From the NCBI GenBank assembly GCA_028691595.1, contig JAQUZA010000165.1:1-6969 (forward strand): 6,969 bases of DNA. The letters are read 5' to 3'. The DNA is from Candidatus Rifleibacteriota bacterium. Its GTDB lineage: Bacteria > Muiribacteriota > Ozemobacteria > Ozemobacterales > Ozemobacteraceae. The position numbers and the translations under genes are program-made. This document shows, in pieces, positions 1-6,660 of this stretch (its first letter is position 1; the number at the start of each line of letters is the position of its first letter). The notes under the pieces were generated by a model. It saw only the letters and a program-made list of their open reading frames with translations, had not been told where the DNA came from and made no database searches.

Positions 1-110
1 CTATTGTTAACGAGGCCCGCGAAGAGCTGCGCACCCTCAGATCTGGCTCTACCGGCGAACGTATTCGCTGGGGACGCGAACGCGTACTCAAGGAGGCTGG
101 CGCATGCTGA
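1..110 (+). CDS. C-terminal end of an upstream gene, probably the large flavoprotein subunit of the same complex (partial)
   Basis: Reading in the frame that starts at base 3, the window opens inside a coding region that runs without a stop to a TGA at 108-110, giving about 35 residues rich in Arg and Glu (ending RERVLKEAGAC). The other two + frames do not give a sensible gene end here. The stop overlaps the ATG of the next gene by 7 bases, so the two are translationally coupled. The fragment is too short to show a domain. Identity is inferred only from position: in PDH1-type proline dehydrogenases and HcnABC-like oxidases, the gene before the ferredoxin-like subunit is the FAD/NAD(P)-binding alpha subunit. 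It could also be another small subunit of the operon. Confidence 0.6.
   Translation, partial: IVNEAREELRTLRSGSTGERIRWGRERVLKEAGAC
90..96 (+). promoter_or_regulatory. Ribosome binding site of the ferredoxin-like gene
   Basis: AAGGAGG lies 7 bases before the ATG at 104 and inside the end of the upstream gene. It supports this start and fits coupled translation across the 7-base overlap. Confidence 0.75.
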
Positions 111-586
111 AAAATACCGGAATCATTACACCCGAAGAACTTGAGAATGTTATGCCTCCCAGGGCCAGACTCGAAAAGGGGCCGGTGGCAATAATCGAAT
201 GCCTGCAGGATCTACCCTGCGACCCATGTGTTTCTGCATGCCCCGTCAATGCTATTCAAATGAAAGCCGGCATAACTGATAAACCGCAGTTGGTATTCGA
301 CACCTGCACCGGCTGTGGTGCCTGCGTGCCCAAATGCCCCGGCCTTGCGATCTTTATTGTCAACATGAAACATGCTCCGGGTCTTGCAACCCTGTCATTG
401 AGTTATGAGCTCCTGCCTGTTCCGGCAAAGGGAGACGAAGTTGAGGCCCTCGACCGTTCTGGCACTGCAATCTGCCGGGCAAAGGTTGTGAGGGTGATAA
501 ACACGCCGGCCTACGATCGAACCGCCGTTGTCACAATTGAAATTCCCGCTGACCGGATCAACGAGATCCGTGCAATCAGAGTCTGA
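104..586 (+). CDS. Ferredoxin-like 2x[4Fe-4S] electron-transfer subunit of a flavoenzyme complex
   Basis: The 160-residue product carries two cysteine sets. The first is C33-x5-C39-x2-C42-x3-C46-Pro and the second is C68-x2-C71-x2-C74-x3-C78-Pro, enough to bind two [4Fe-4S] clusters. The first set has a C-x5-C opening in place of the usual C-x2-C, which I recall as common in ferredoxin-like subunits of this complex type. Residues about 95-160 form a cysteine-poor, beta-rich tail with one Cys that is not part of a standard ferredoxin. There is no signal peptide, so it is cytoplasmic. Its neighbours are the end of an upstream gene, a BFD-like subunit and a DAO-family flavoprotein. Together these resemble the pdhA-F-X-B order of archaeal dye-linked L-proline dehydrogenase PDH1. 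The likely role is to carry electrons from flavin to an external acceptor. The physiological acceptor and substrate are not shown. Confidence 0.9.
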   Translation: MLKNTGIITPEELENVMPPRARLEKGPVAIIECLQDLPCDPCVSACPVNAIQMKAGITDKPQLVFDTCTGCGACVPKCPGLAIFIVNMKHAPGLATLSLSYELLPVPAKGDEVEALDRSGTAICRAKVVRVINTPAYDRTAVVTIEIPADRINEIRAIRV

Positions 587-587
587 C

Positions 588-593
588 AGGGAG
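588..593 (+). promoter_or_regulatory. Ribosome binding site of the BFD-like gene
   Basis: AGGGAG in the 15-base gap after the ferredoxin-like gene, 8 bases before the ATG at 602. Confidence 0.6.
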
Positions 594-601
594 AACCCAA
601 A

Positions 602-892
602 ATGAAAATCATCTGCAGATGTCAGGATGTAACCGAAGACGAAATCATCGCCGCAATCAGGCAGGGCGCAACCACCATTGACGAAATACGCAGACTGGTG
701 AGGGCCGGAATGGGTTCGTGTCAGGGTCGCACCTGCCGCCGCCTGGTGGCTCAGATCATCAGCCGCGAACTTAAAACCCCGCCCGCCGAAATTTATCCGC
801 CAACCTTCAGACCGCCAAACCGGCCGGTTGCTTTTGAACTTATCAACGCTGAGCTCGAGCGTCACAGTTCAGAAAATGGAGAAAAAGAATGA
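602..892 (+). CDS. BFD-like [2Fe-2S]-binding subunit
   Basis: This 96-residue protein has the bacterioferritin-associated-ferredoxin-like (Fer2_BFD) pattern. C5-R-C7 sits at the N-terminus and GSCQGRTC supplies C40 and C45, with a helical segment between them (about residues 11-35). Four cysteines in this arrangement bind one [2Fe-2S] cluster. A Pro-rich stretch follows (about 59-73, with PPTFRPPNRPV), a tail also found in the BFD-type domains of opine oxidase, HcnB and hydroxyproline dehydrogenase subunits. It probably links cluster binding to docking on a flavoprotein partner. It starts 15 bases after the ferredoxin-like gene and its last four bases overlap the start of the DAO-family gene (ATGA), so all are one operon. 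It is equivalent in place and type to the small PdhX subunit of PDH1. Free BFD acting on bacterioferritin is unlikely in this context. Confidence 0.9.
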   Translation: MKIICRCQDVTEDEIIAAIRQGATTIDEIRRLVRAGMGSCQGRTCRRLVAQIISRELKTPPAEIYPPTFRPPNRPVAFELINAELERHSSENGEKE

Positions 893-2034
893 ACAAAGCT
901 TTTGATGCGGTCATTATCGGCGGTGGCATTCTTGGTGTTTCGACCGCCTATGAACTTGCCCGGGCCGGCATGAAAAATATCTGCGTGCTTGAGCGAAAAT
1001 ATCTGGCAAGCGGCTCTACAGGTAGATGCGGTGGAGGCTTTAGACAGCAGTGGAGCACAGAGGCCAACACTACCCTTGCTATGGCCTCGGTTAAACGTCT
1101 CGAAGGCCTTGAAGAAGAGCTTGGCTATCGCACCGAGTTCTTTCAGGGCGGCTACCTGATTCTCGCCCACACCGAAGAAGAAGAACAACAGTTCGCAAAG
1201 AACGTTGCCATGCAACGAAGCCTTGGTCTTGAAGTCAATATGGTTGACCCGGCTGAAGCCCGCAAGATAGTGCCATTTCTCAACACCGAACTGATACGCA
1301 AAGCCACCTGGTGCCCCAAAGACGGCCATATCAATCCTTTTCTGCTGACTCAGGGTTATGCAAATGCCGCCAAACGCCTGGGAGTCGAAATTCAACTCTG
1401 GACAAACGTTACCGGCATCATGAAAAAGAGTAATATATTCTTTGTAATGACCGAGAACGGCAACACCTACCAGACCCCGCTATTGTTCAACTGCGCCGGA
1501 GGCTTTTCGAAAGGTATCGGCCAGATGTTGAATGTAGATATTCCGGTAGATCCCTACCGCCATGAAATTCTTGTAACCGAGCCGGTTGAACGCCTCTGGG
1601 ACCCAATGGTAATAAGCTTCAGCGTCGGCCTGTATGCCCGCCAGGAAATGAGCGGCGGCATGGTTATGGGCATGGGCGACCCGAATGAACCCGTTGGCAC
1701 TTATGTTGGCAGTTCAATGCACTTCATGTATGAAATGAGCCAGAGGTTTACCCGTCTTTTTCCGAAGCTTGATAAACTTCGAATTGTCAGGCAATGGGCA
1801 GGGCTTTACGAGATGACTGCTGATGCTCAACCAATACTCGGGCCGGTTGATGAGGTCGATAATTTCATTCAGGCAAGCGGGTTCTCAGGGCATGGGCTGA
1901 TGCTTGCCCCCGCTGTCAGTCAGTTGCTGGCAAAGTATGTCATCAAGGGCGAAAAATGCCCCGAAATTGACAGCCTCAATGTAAAACGTCTCTACAACCT
2001 TAAAAACGTCGAGAAAGAAAAGTCTGTTGTTTAA
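889..2034 (+). CDS. FAD-dependent oxidoreductase, DAO family (amino/imino acid dehydrogenase catalytic subunit)
   Basis: The 381-residue protein opens with a Rossmann FAD-binding beta-alpha-beta unit: G11-G-G-I-L-G16, then an acidic residue E35 in VLERK that would hold the adenosine ribose. The segment ASGSTGRCGGGFRQQ (about 40-54) resembles the flavin-contact region of sarcosine oxidase, glycine oxidase, HcnC and PDH1-beta proteins. Near the C-terminus, GLYEMTADAQPILG and ASGFSGHGLMLAP form the typical second FAD-binding region. The length is normal for the family. The start overlaps the BFD-like gene by four bases (ATGA) and has a TGGAGA site 7 bases upstream. As the last gene of the cluster it corresponds to the beta (PdhB) subunit, which in PDH1 oxidises the C-N bond of L-proline. 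Substrates in relatives include proline, hydroxyproline, opines, glycine and sarcosine, and the choice cannot be made here. Confidence 0.9.
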   Translation: MNKAFDAVIIGGGILGVSTAYELARAGMKNICVLERKYLASGSTGRCGGGFRQQWSTEANTTLAMASVKRLEGLEEELGYRTEFFQGGYLILAHTEEEEQQFAKNVAMQRSLGLEVNMVDPAEARKIVPFLNTELIRKATWCPKDGHINPFLLTQGYANAAKRLGVEIQLWTNVTGIMKKSNIFFVMTENGNTYQTPLLFNCAGGFSKGIGQMLNVDIPVDPYRHEILVTEPVERLWDPMVISFSVGLYARQEMSGGMVMGMGDPNEPVGTYVGSSMHFMYEMSQRFTRLFPKLDKLRIVRQWAGLYEMTADAQPILGPVDEVDNFIQASGFSGHGLMLAPAVSQLLAKYVIKGEKCPEIDSLNVKRLYNLKNVEKEKSVV

Positions 2035-2048
2035 CCGGCGGTGTACCA

Positions 2049-2077
2049 TTGACGAGTTATAGTTTCTTCATTACAAT
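2049..2077 (+). promoter_or_regulatory. Sigma-70-like promoter of the exported zincin-like gene
   Basis: TTGACG at 2049-2054 and TACAAT at 2072-2077 are separated by exactly 17 bases, close to the housekeeping consensus. It lies in the 75-base gap after the flavoenzyme operon and would start RNA near 2084, leaving a leader of about 26 bases. This suggests the next gene is transcribed independently. No operator-like repeat is visible around it. Confidence 0.7.
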
Positions 2078-2095
2078 TAGCTTGATATCCAAAGC

Positions 2096-2102
2096 AGGAG
2101 GG
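2096..2102 (+). promoter_or_regulatory. Ribosome binding site deciding a GTG start
   Basis: AGGAGGG ends 7 bases before the GTG at 2110. Its strength and spacing, and the signal peptide that begins right there, fix the non-ATG start. Confidence 0.75.
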
Positions 2103-2109
2103 CCAGAAC

Positions 2110-3885
2110 GTGAAGTTTCGCCTTAAAGATGCCTTTGTTGTTCTTCTTACCGCCAGCACCCTTTTCTCAGGAACTGCCTTCGGCAGAGCACCTGTTACAA
2201 CCCTTTCCGGCGACCAGAACCCCGTAGACGGAGCTATGGTCATGATGCAGCCGGTAACTGTAGGCAAGGGCAATATCATCGGGGGCTTTCTTGGCAAAAC
2301 TCTGAATATCCCTAAGCAGATCAAAATAGACGATGCCGGTTTTCTGGTTTTCGGTCTTTCTGCCGATGCTTTGCAGGTAACTCCGTCTGACGCAAAGGGC
2401 TACCACAAAATTACCGTGCTGCCCTATCTGACAGGCAGCCAGGAAATGAAAGATTCTCTCAAACTCAGAAGAACCGCCAGACAGATCCGCTTTCAGGCCC
2501 TCAAAGATGCGATAAACAAGGCTGAAGCTCTTTCTGCCGAGCAGAAAAAGAGTGTTCTCAACTTTCTGTCACAGTCAGTTGGTTCACCATGCGTAGTGAT
2601 GGCAAAGTCTCCACTACCGGCGTTTATGCCATCTCCAGGCCCCTGTATGATCCCACTGGGTGCCGAAATGGTCGAAAACAAGACAGGCAAACGTCTTGGC
2701 ATCGAAACTTCAATGATCTGTGTTCTCGATATCGAATCAGAAGGCAAAAAAATCTTCTCAGTCGATGATGCACTCAAGAACGACACTCTCGACCTGGTTG
2801 TGGCCCATGAAAATGCTCATGCCATCATGTTTGACATGTATGGCAAGCTGTTTCAGAAGATTCAGAGAACCTCATCGAATGGCCATGACGCTCCGATCAT
2901 CACCGATGTTGGTCTTGCCTACGTAGAAGGCTGGGCAGAAGCATTTGAAGCTGTTTATGGCCCGGCAAATCCAAAGCTGGCCGAAAAAGACCGCAGCAAA
3001 TACAATATTTCAGAATTCCTTTATGCCCGCCAGGACCCGATTCGCCGCGACCGCTATGTCTGGGCCAGCAATACCGGCAAAAAGACCGGCGCAATCAAAA
3101 ATGGCCTGCAACTTATGTCTACCGAGGGCGTTATTGCCGGTCACTTCTATGATATTCTCACCAGCCGCGCCATCAATGCTCCCTTTGAAAAATGCATGCA
3201 GACAATGCTGACTTCACCCATGAATTTCATGGAATTCGTTCAGAACTTCGTGAAGCTCTTCCCTGAAGACAAAAAGGTCGTGTATCGCATTCTTCTCGAA
3301 AATTCACACTATGTGACCATGCACGAAAATGCCGCTGAGAGCTATAAGAACTTCTACGGGTTCAAGGTTGCCTACACCCAGAAAAAGATTTCCAAGGCCG
3401 ATTTCGACAGCGCCAAAACTCAATATAAGGCTTACACCGAAGGTTTGTTTGCCGAAGCAATGAAAACTGACAATATCTTTGCCAACGTCGGGCCACAGTT
3501 GTGGTTTGCCGGCAAAATCAACCTGAGCCAGCTCAAAAAAGACGCTGGTGAAGTTAAGAAATATTTCGCCGCCGCCTTCGGCAAGAAAGACCAGTATTAT
3601 GAATTCAGACTCGACCTGAACACCGCTACTGCCGACATGTTCAGAATGATAGGCTTCGCCGAAACAGATGCAGCAAAACTGGTTAAGACCAGAGACGAAA
3701 AAGGTTTCTTCAAAGGAAACCCGGTCACCCTGATCAAAGGCATTGTTGGCGAAGAACGCTTTGCCAAATATAACGCGGTTCTCAACCTGACTCAGTATGA
3801 CCACACCAAATCCGATGTGGTTGCCCAGTATAAAGAACAGTCACTGGCCCTGTGGCCTGAAGATATCGCCAGATTGAGCAGATAA
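2110..3885 (+). CDS. Exported zincin-like putative metalloprotease with a C-terminal ComEA-like helix-hairpin-helix
   Basis: The 591-residue product starts with a Sec signal peptide: basic residues 2-6, a hydrophobic core at about 8-20, and a plausible cut after A23-F24-G25. I do not recognise the protein as a named family. In the middle, VVAHENAHA gives the zincin motif H233-E234-x-x-H237, and 36 residues later comes E273-G-W-A-E277. An EGxAE element after HExxH is what gluzincin-type proteases use for the third zinc ligand, so a periplasmic or secreted zinc peptidase is the best reading. Residues about 500-560 (DLNTATADMF, then TRDEKGFFKG, then an IVGEERFAKY segment) resemble a ComEA/T2SK-type helix-hairpin-helix, although the hairpin glycines are degenerate (IGFAE for GIG). 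A helical region separates the two. The gene has its own promoter, RBS and terminator. The peptidase function is inference, and the substrate is unknown. Confidence 0.75.
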   Translation: MKFRLKDAFVVLLTASTLFSGTAFGRAPVTTLSGDQNPVDGAMVMMQPVTVGKGNIIGGFLGKTLNIPKQIKIDDAGFLVFGLSADALQVTPSDAKGYHKITVLPYLTGSQEMKDSLKLRRTARQIRFQALKDAINKAEALSAEQKKSVLNFLSQSVGSPCVVMAKSPLPAFMPSPGPCMIPLGAEMVENKTGKRLGIETSMICVLDIESEGKKIFSVDDALKNDTLDLVVAHENAHAIMFDMYGKLFQKIQRTSSNGHDAPIITDVGLAYVEGWAEAFEAVYGPANPKLAEKDRSKYNISEFLYARQDPIRRDRYVWASNTGKKTGAIKNGLQLMSTEGVIAGHFYDILTSRAINAPFEKCMQTMLTSPMNFMEFVQNFVKLFPEDKKVVYRILLENSHYVTMHENAAESYKNFYGFKVAYTQKKISKADFDSAKTQYKAYTEGLFAEAMKTDNIFANVGPQLWFAGKINLSQLKKDAGEVKKYFAAAFGKKDQYYEFRLDLNTATADMFRMIGFAETDAAKLVKTRDEKGFFKGNPVTLIKGIVGEERFAKYNAVLNLTQYDHTKSDVVAQYKEQSLALWPEDIARLSR

Positions 3886-3899
3886 CCTGCTTATGGCCG

Positions 3900-3947
3900 A
3901 AAACGATATGGGCCGCCCAGCTCCTGCTGGGCGGCCCATATCGTTTT
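3900..3947. terminator. Intrinsic terminator shared by two convergent genes
   Basis: Bases 3900-3921 pair perfectly with 3926-3947, giving a 22-bp stem with a TCCT loop. The core is GC-rich (GGGCCGCCCAGC) and the outer four pairs are A-T. On the + strand the stem ends in TTTT and continues ATTTAAAA, a good U-tract for the gene ending at 3885. On the - strand the stem ends in TTTT then CGG, so termination of the gene ending at 3975 would be weaker but possible. Confidence 0.85.
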
Positions 3948-3974
3948 ATTTAAAAGCAAAAGACAACCAGCTGA

Positions 3975-5357
3975 TCATTTAAAAAGGTCTGGCACATAAG
4001 AACGCAGCAGAGCCAGTTTCGGATACCGGTAGAACAGGACCTTGAGATAAAAGCCGATCATTGCAACCAGGCTGCCCTTTTTTCTGGCAACGCCGCGCAT
4101 CAGACGAATTCTGAATTTTGTCAGATCTTTAAGATTATATTCCTGAAGATTGTAAGGAACAGTATCGGTTTTAAGCCAGTAGTCATCGGTCACAAAATTG
4201 TTCTGAACCGCAGAGCGATATTCCTGTGTTCCGGGGAGCAGCAGAAGAATCTGAGCCCCTATTGATGATCTGGGTTTAATTTTTCCGATGAGATCAATTG
4301 TTTCATCGATGGTTTCAGCGGTTTCACCCTTATTACCCACCATCAGATAGGCTCTTGGGCTGATACCGACAGCATGTGCCGCGCTGAAAGCCGCTTCTAT
4401 ATCTTCACGGGTCTGTTTTTTGTTAATATTTTTAAGAATCTTGTTACTGCCGCTCTCAACCCCGAAGTCAATACTGATACAGCCGCAATCGCGCATTTTC
4501 TGAAGAAGTTCGCGATTAACCAGCTTTACATGGCTGCAACAGGCCCATAAAAAATTAAGATTCCGCTTTTTAATGCCGTCACAGACTTCAATAACCCGCT
4601 CTTTTCTTACGGGAAAATTGTCGTCGAAGAAGTAAATTGAACGGGCACCCATCTCTTTGAGCAGCCACTCGATCTCGTCGAGAATATTTTCGGCAGAACG
4701 ACCGCGCCAGGAGTTTCCCCAGAAACTGACCGAACTGCAATAACTGCAGTCAAAAACACAACCACGCGATGAAATAATTGGGGCAACCGGCCTTGGCAGA
4801 ACCGGAAAACCAAGGTATTCGTTAAAATCAAAATCTTTGAACCCTTTATAGTAAGGCATTGGCACCGTATCGAGATCGGCAATTCTCTGTCTTTTTTCAG
4901 TCAGATAAACCGTTCCGTCGGCTTTTTTAAGAGCAAGGCCGTTCACCTTGCTCAGATCGCCTTTATTTTGGAGGGTCAGCAGTAATTCTTTGAAAGTTTC
5001 TTCGCCTTCACCGATAACCACTGCTGATGCGTGCGTCTTTGCAAACACATGGGCCGGAAAAAGCGATGAATGCGACCCGCCGAGCACAAGAAAAGCTGCT
5101 GGTGCCACGTCTTTGAGCCTGGCGCAGAGATCCCAGACTGTCTCGCGGTTTATAGTCCAGCAGGTGACCCCGATCAGGTCGGGCTGATGGTTGCGAATAC
5201 GTTCAAGAATTTCTGGAACTGGTGTCATGCCGCCATCGATCAGCATTGGTTCAAAGCCGATCGATCTGGCTGCTCCACCGAGATAAGCGATGCCAACCGG
5301 CGGGAAATCGGCTTTCTGATGGATCTTGTCTGGGTGACTGATTAGAAGAACTTTCAT
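3975..5357 (-). CDS. Radical SAM protein with N-terminal cobalamin-binding-type domain
   Basis: The 460-residue protein has two parts. Residues 1 to about 130 form a Rossmann-like B12-binding-type domain (KVLLISHP, PPVGIAYLGGAARSIGF, LVLGGSHSS, VVIGEGEETF). It lacks the DxHxxG histidine loop, so any cobalamin would be bound without a His ligand, as in many class B radical SAM proteins. Residues about 190-400 form the radical SAM barrel, with C200-x3-C204-x2-C207 (RGCVFDCSYCS) for the [4Fe-4S] cluster, then FFDDNF and GVESGSNKIL, which are typical later strands. Such proteins (BchE-like, class B methylases) perform radical methylation, cyclisation or rearrangement. The start follows the stop of the glycosyltransferase gene directly, with AGAGG 7 bases before the ATG. 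The pairing suggests it modifies a glycan or lipid-linked precursor, which is inference. It is cytoplasmic, and the basic, hydrophobic C-terminus may touch the membrane. Confidence 0.88.
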   Translation of the reverse strand: MKVLLISHPDKIHQKADFPPVGIAYLGGAARSIGFEPMLIDGGMTPVPEILERIRNHQPDLIGVTCWTINRETVWDLCARLKDVAPAAFLVLGGSHSSLFPAHVFAKTHASAVVIGEGEETFKELLLTLQNKGDLSKVNGLALKKADGTVYLTEKRQRIADLDTVPMPYYKGFKDFDFNEYLGFPVLPRPVAPIISSRGCVFDCSYCSSVSFWGNSWRGRSAENILDEIEWLLKEMGARSIYFFDDNFPVRKERVIEVCDGIKKRNLNFLWACCSHVKLVNRELLQKMRDCGCISIDFGVESGSNKILKNINKKQTREDIEAAFSAAHAVGISPRAYLMVGNKGETAETIDETIDLIGKIKPRSSIGAQILLLLPGTQEYRSAVQNNFVTDDYWLKTDTVPYNLQEYNLKDLTKFRIRLMRGVARKKGSLVAMIGFYLKVLFYRYPKLALLRSYVPDLFK

Positions 5358-6494
5358 TTACTTACCTCTAAAACCTTCCAAAAAACTCATTGTCTCTTCG
5401 GCACACCGTTCCCATGAGAAACGGGCAGCCCTGGCAAAAGCAAGTTGAGCCTTTTCGGCCCGCAGTTCGGGCGAGTAATAATATTTACTGATTGTTTCGG
5501 CTATCATGTCTGGCTTTTCAGGGTCGAAAAACAGGCCGGCTTCTCCGAGAATCTCGGTCATTGCCCCGTAATCTGACGAAGCGACCGGCAGGCCTGAGGC
5601 CATTGATTCAAGCAGAATATTTGAGATAGTCTCGCAACCAGAAGCAAAAACGAACAATTCTGAATTCTGATAATACTCTCTCAAACGTTCGAATGGAACC
5701 GGCCCATGGTATTTTATGAATTTTCCGGCCGGATCAGCCAGAGAAACCGCCGCGAGCATCTTCGCAAGAGCCGGTTTAAACGCAGGCCCAACCAGGTCAA
5801 GCGTGACAGGCAAACCGGCCTTACACAGTTTCGCAACTGCTTCCACAACGTGCCACTGGTGCTTGTAAAGATCTACAAGAGAGACATAAAGAATACGAAA
5901 AGGGTGAGCTTCAGAAAAAGCCGTGGCAGGCAACTGAGGTCTTGGGGCACAGAAAACATCGGCATCCAGCCCATGAGGAATAACGGCACAAGCCCTCGGT
6001 ATTTTGTTGAGAAAGCTTAAAACGCTGCTTTTGGCGTATTCGGTAAGAAAAATAACCCCGTCAGCCTGGCAGAATGTGCGGCTTTGTGAGCGGCGCAGCA
6101 GTCTGTTACGAAGGTATTGCCAGGAGAAACCATATCTAAGAACCTCACGGCGTTCAAATGGCAGAATGTTCTGGCTCATGGTTACAAATGGCCGAAAACT
6201 GCCTGAATATATGCCGCCTGGAACAAAAAGCACATCACATTTTTCGTGTTTGAGAGATTTATCGAGCCTGTGCTTCTGCCAGAAAAAACGTAATGGAAAC
6301 GCCTTTTCGAGCAAGGGTTCAGCGATTTTATTCAACCACGGGCGATCGACTATCTGTTCAAGTGTTCGCGAATTTGACCAGAGGGTAACTTTTGTAAAAC
6401 CGTGTTTGAATGGGTCTGCGACCTTCAACAGCTCGGCCAGGTGAGTCAGACCACCGCCGCTGATAATATTTGAGGCATCGATTCCAAGGTGCAT
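5358..6494 (-). CDS. GT4-family (GT-B fold) glycosyltransferase
   Basis: The 378-residue protein reads as a GT-B enzyme. The N-terminal half has a Gly-rich acceptor-side loop near the start (ASNIISGGGLTHL) and a VPGGIYSGSFRPFVTMSQN segment seen in GT4 enzymes of surface polysaccharide clusters. The C-terminal half holds the nucleotide-sugar domain (about 190-350), with HPFRILYVSL and the EX7E motif E288...E296 in CETISNILLESMASGLPV. It should move a sugar from an NDP-sugar, with retention of configuration, onto a lipid- or glycan-linked acceptor at the cytoplasmic side of the membrane. No signal peptide or clear membrane helix is seen. It is followed with zero gap by a radical SAM gene, so the two are one operon. 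The ATG at 6494 has only a distant GAGGGG (12 bases upstream), so initiation may be modest. Donor and acceptor cannot be told. Confidence 0.9.
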   Translation of the reverse strand: MHLGIDASNIISGGGLTHLAELLKVADPFKHGFTKVTLWSNSRTLEQIVDRPWLNKIAEPLLEKAFPLRFFWQKHRLDKSLKHEKCDVLFVPGGIYSGSFRPFVTMSQNILPFERREVLRYGFSWQYLRNRLLRRSQSRTFCQADGVIFLTEYAKSSVLSFLNKIPRACAVIPHGLDADVFCAPRPQLPATAFSEAHPFRILYVSLVDLYKHQWHVVEAVAKLCKAGLPVTLDLVGPAFKPALAKMLAAVSLADPAGKFIKYHGPVPFERLREYYQNSELFVFASGCETISNILLESMASGLPVASSDYGAMTEILGEAGLFFDPEKPDMIAETISKYYYSPELRAEKAQLAFARAARFSWERCAEETMSFLEGFRGK

Positions 6495-6544
6495 ATCTGT
6501 TACAGACCCCTCGTCAAGTAGTTAACGATTGTATCGGAGCCTGT

Positions 6545-6573
6545 AATATAACACAGCGGCTGTTGATGTACAA
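6545..6573 (-). promoter_or_regulatory. Sigma-70-like promoter for the glycosyltransferase-radical SAM operon
   Basis: On the - strand, TTGTAC (6573-6568) and TATATT (6550-6545) are 17 bases apart. RNA would start near 6538, giving a leader of about 44 bases before the ATG at 6494. The -35 box and spacer lie inside the perfect inverted repeat at 6554-6582. Confidence 0.55.
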
Positions 6574-6582
6574 CAGCCGCTG
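6554..6582. repeat. Perfect 12-bp inverted repeat overlapping the promoter (operator or terminator hairpin)
   Basis: CAGCGGCTGTTG at 6554-6565 is the exact reverse complement of 6571-6582, with a 5-base loop (ATGTA). It covers the -35 box and spacer of the - strand promoter. Two readings fit. It may be an operator bound by a dimeric regulator, or the terminator hairpin of the small-gene operon that ends at 6661. On the - strand the stem is followed by TGTTATATT, which is only a partial U-tract. On the + strand no T-run follows. Confidence 0.8.
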
Positions 6583-6604
6583 AAAGGGAATCAGAGATTC
6601 AAGT

Positions 6605-6628
6605 TTTTTTGCAGAGGTCTGCAAAAAA
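6605..6628. repeat. 24-base near-perfect palindrome with T and A runs
   Basis: Six Ts plus GCAGA, a central GG, then TCTGC plus six As: only the central two bases break the symmetry. As RNA it could fold into a 10-bp stem with an AGGT loop. The A-run is paired in the stem and no T-run follows on either strand, so it does not look like an intrinsic terminator. It lies between the small gene and the glycosyltransferase promoter and could be a protein-binding site. Its function is unknown. Confidence 0.6.
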
Positions 6629-6660
6629 TGCTTCGGGTCAGACCACTATGGGACAGGCGA

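Noticed and set aside
395..1395. Open frames on the - strand across 395-865 and 862-1395
   Set aside because: They lie antisense to the ferredoxin-like, BFD-like and DAO-family genes, which have clear motifs, and their own translations show no domain. They are shadows of the coding bias of the real genes.
3304..3804. 166-codon - strand open frame
   Set aside because: It is antisense to the exported zincin-like gene, its Phe-rich, repetitive composition is that of a reverse-complement shadow, and it has no recognisable motif.
6004..6444. 146-codon + strand open frame
   Set aside because: It is fully antisense to the glycosyltransferase gene, whose EX7E and GT-B features are clear.
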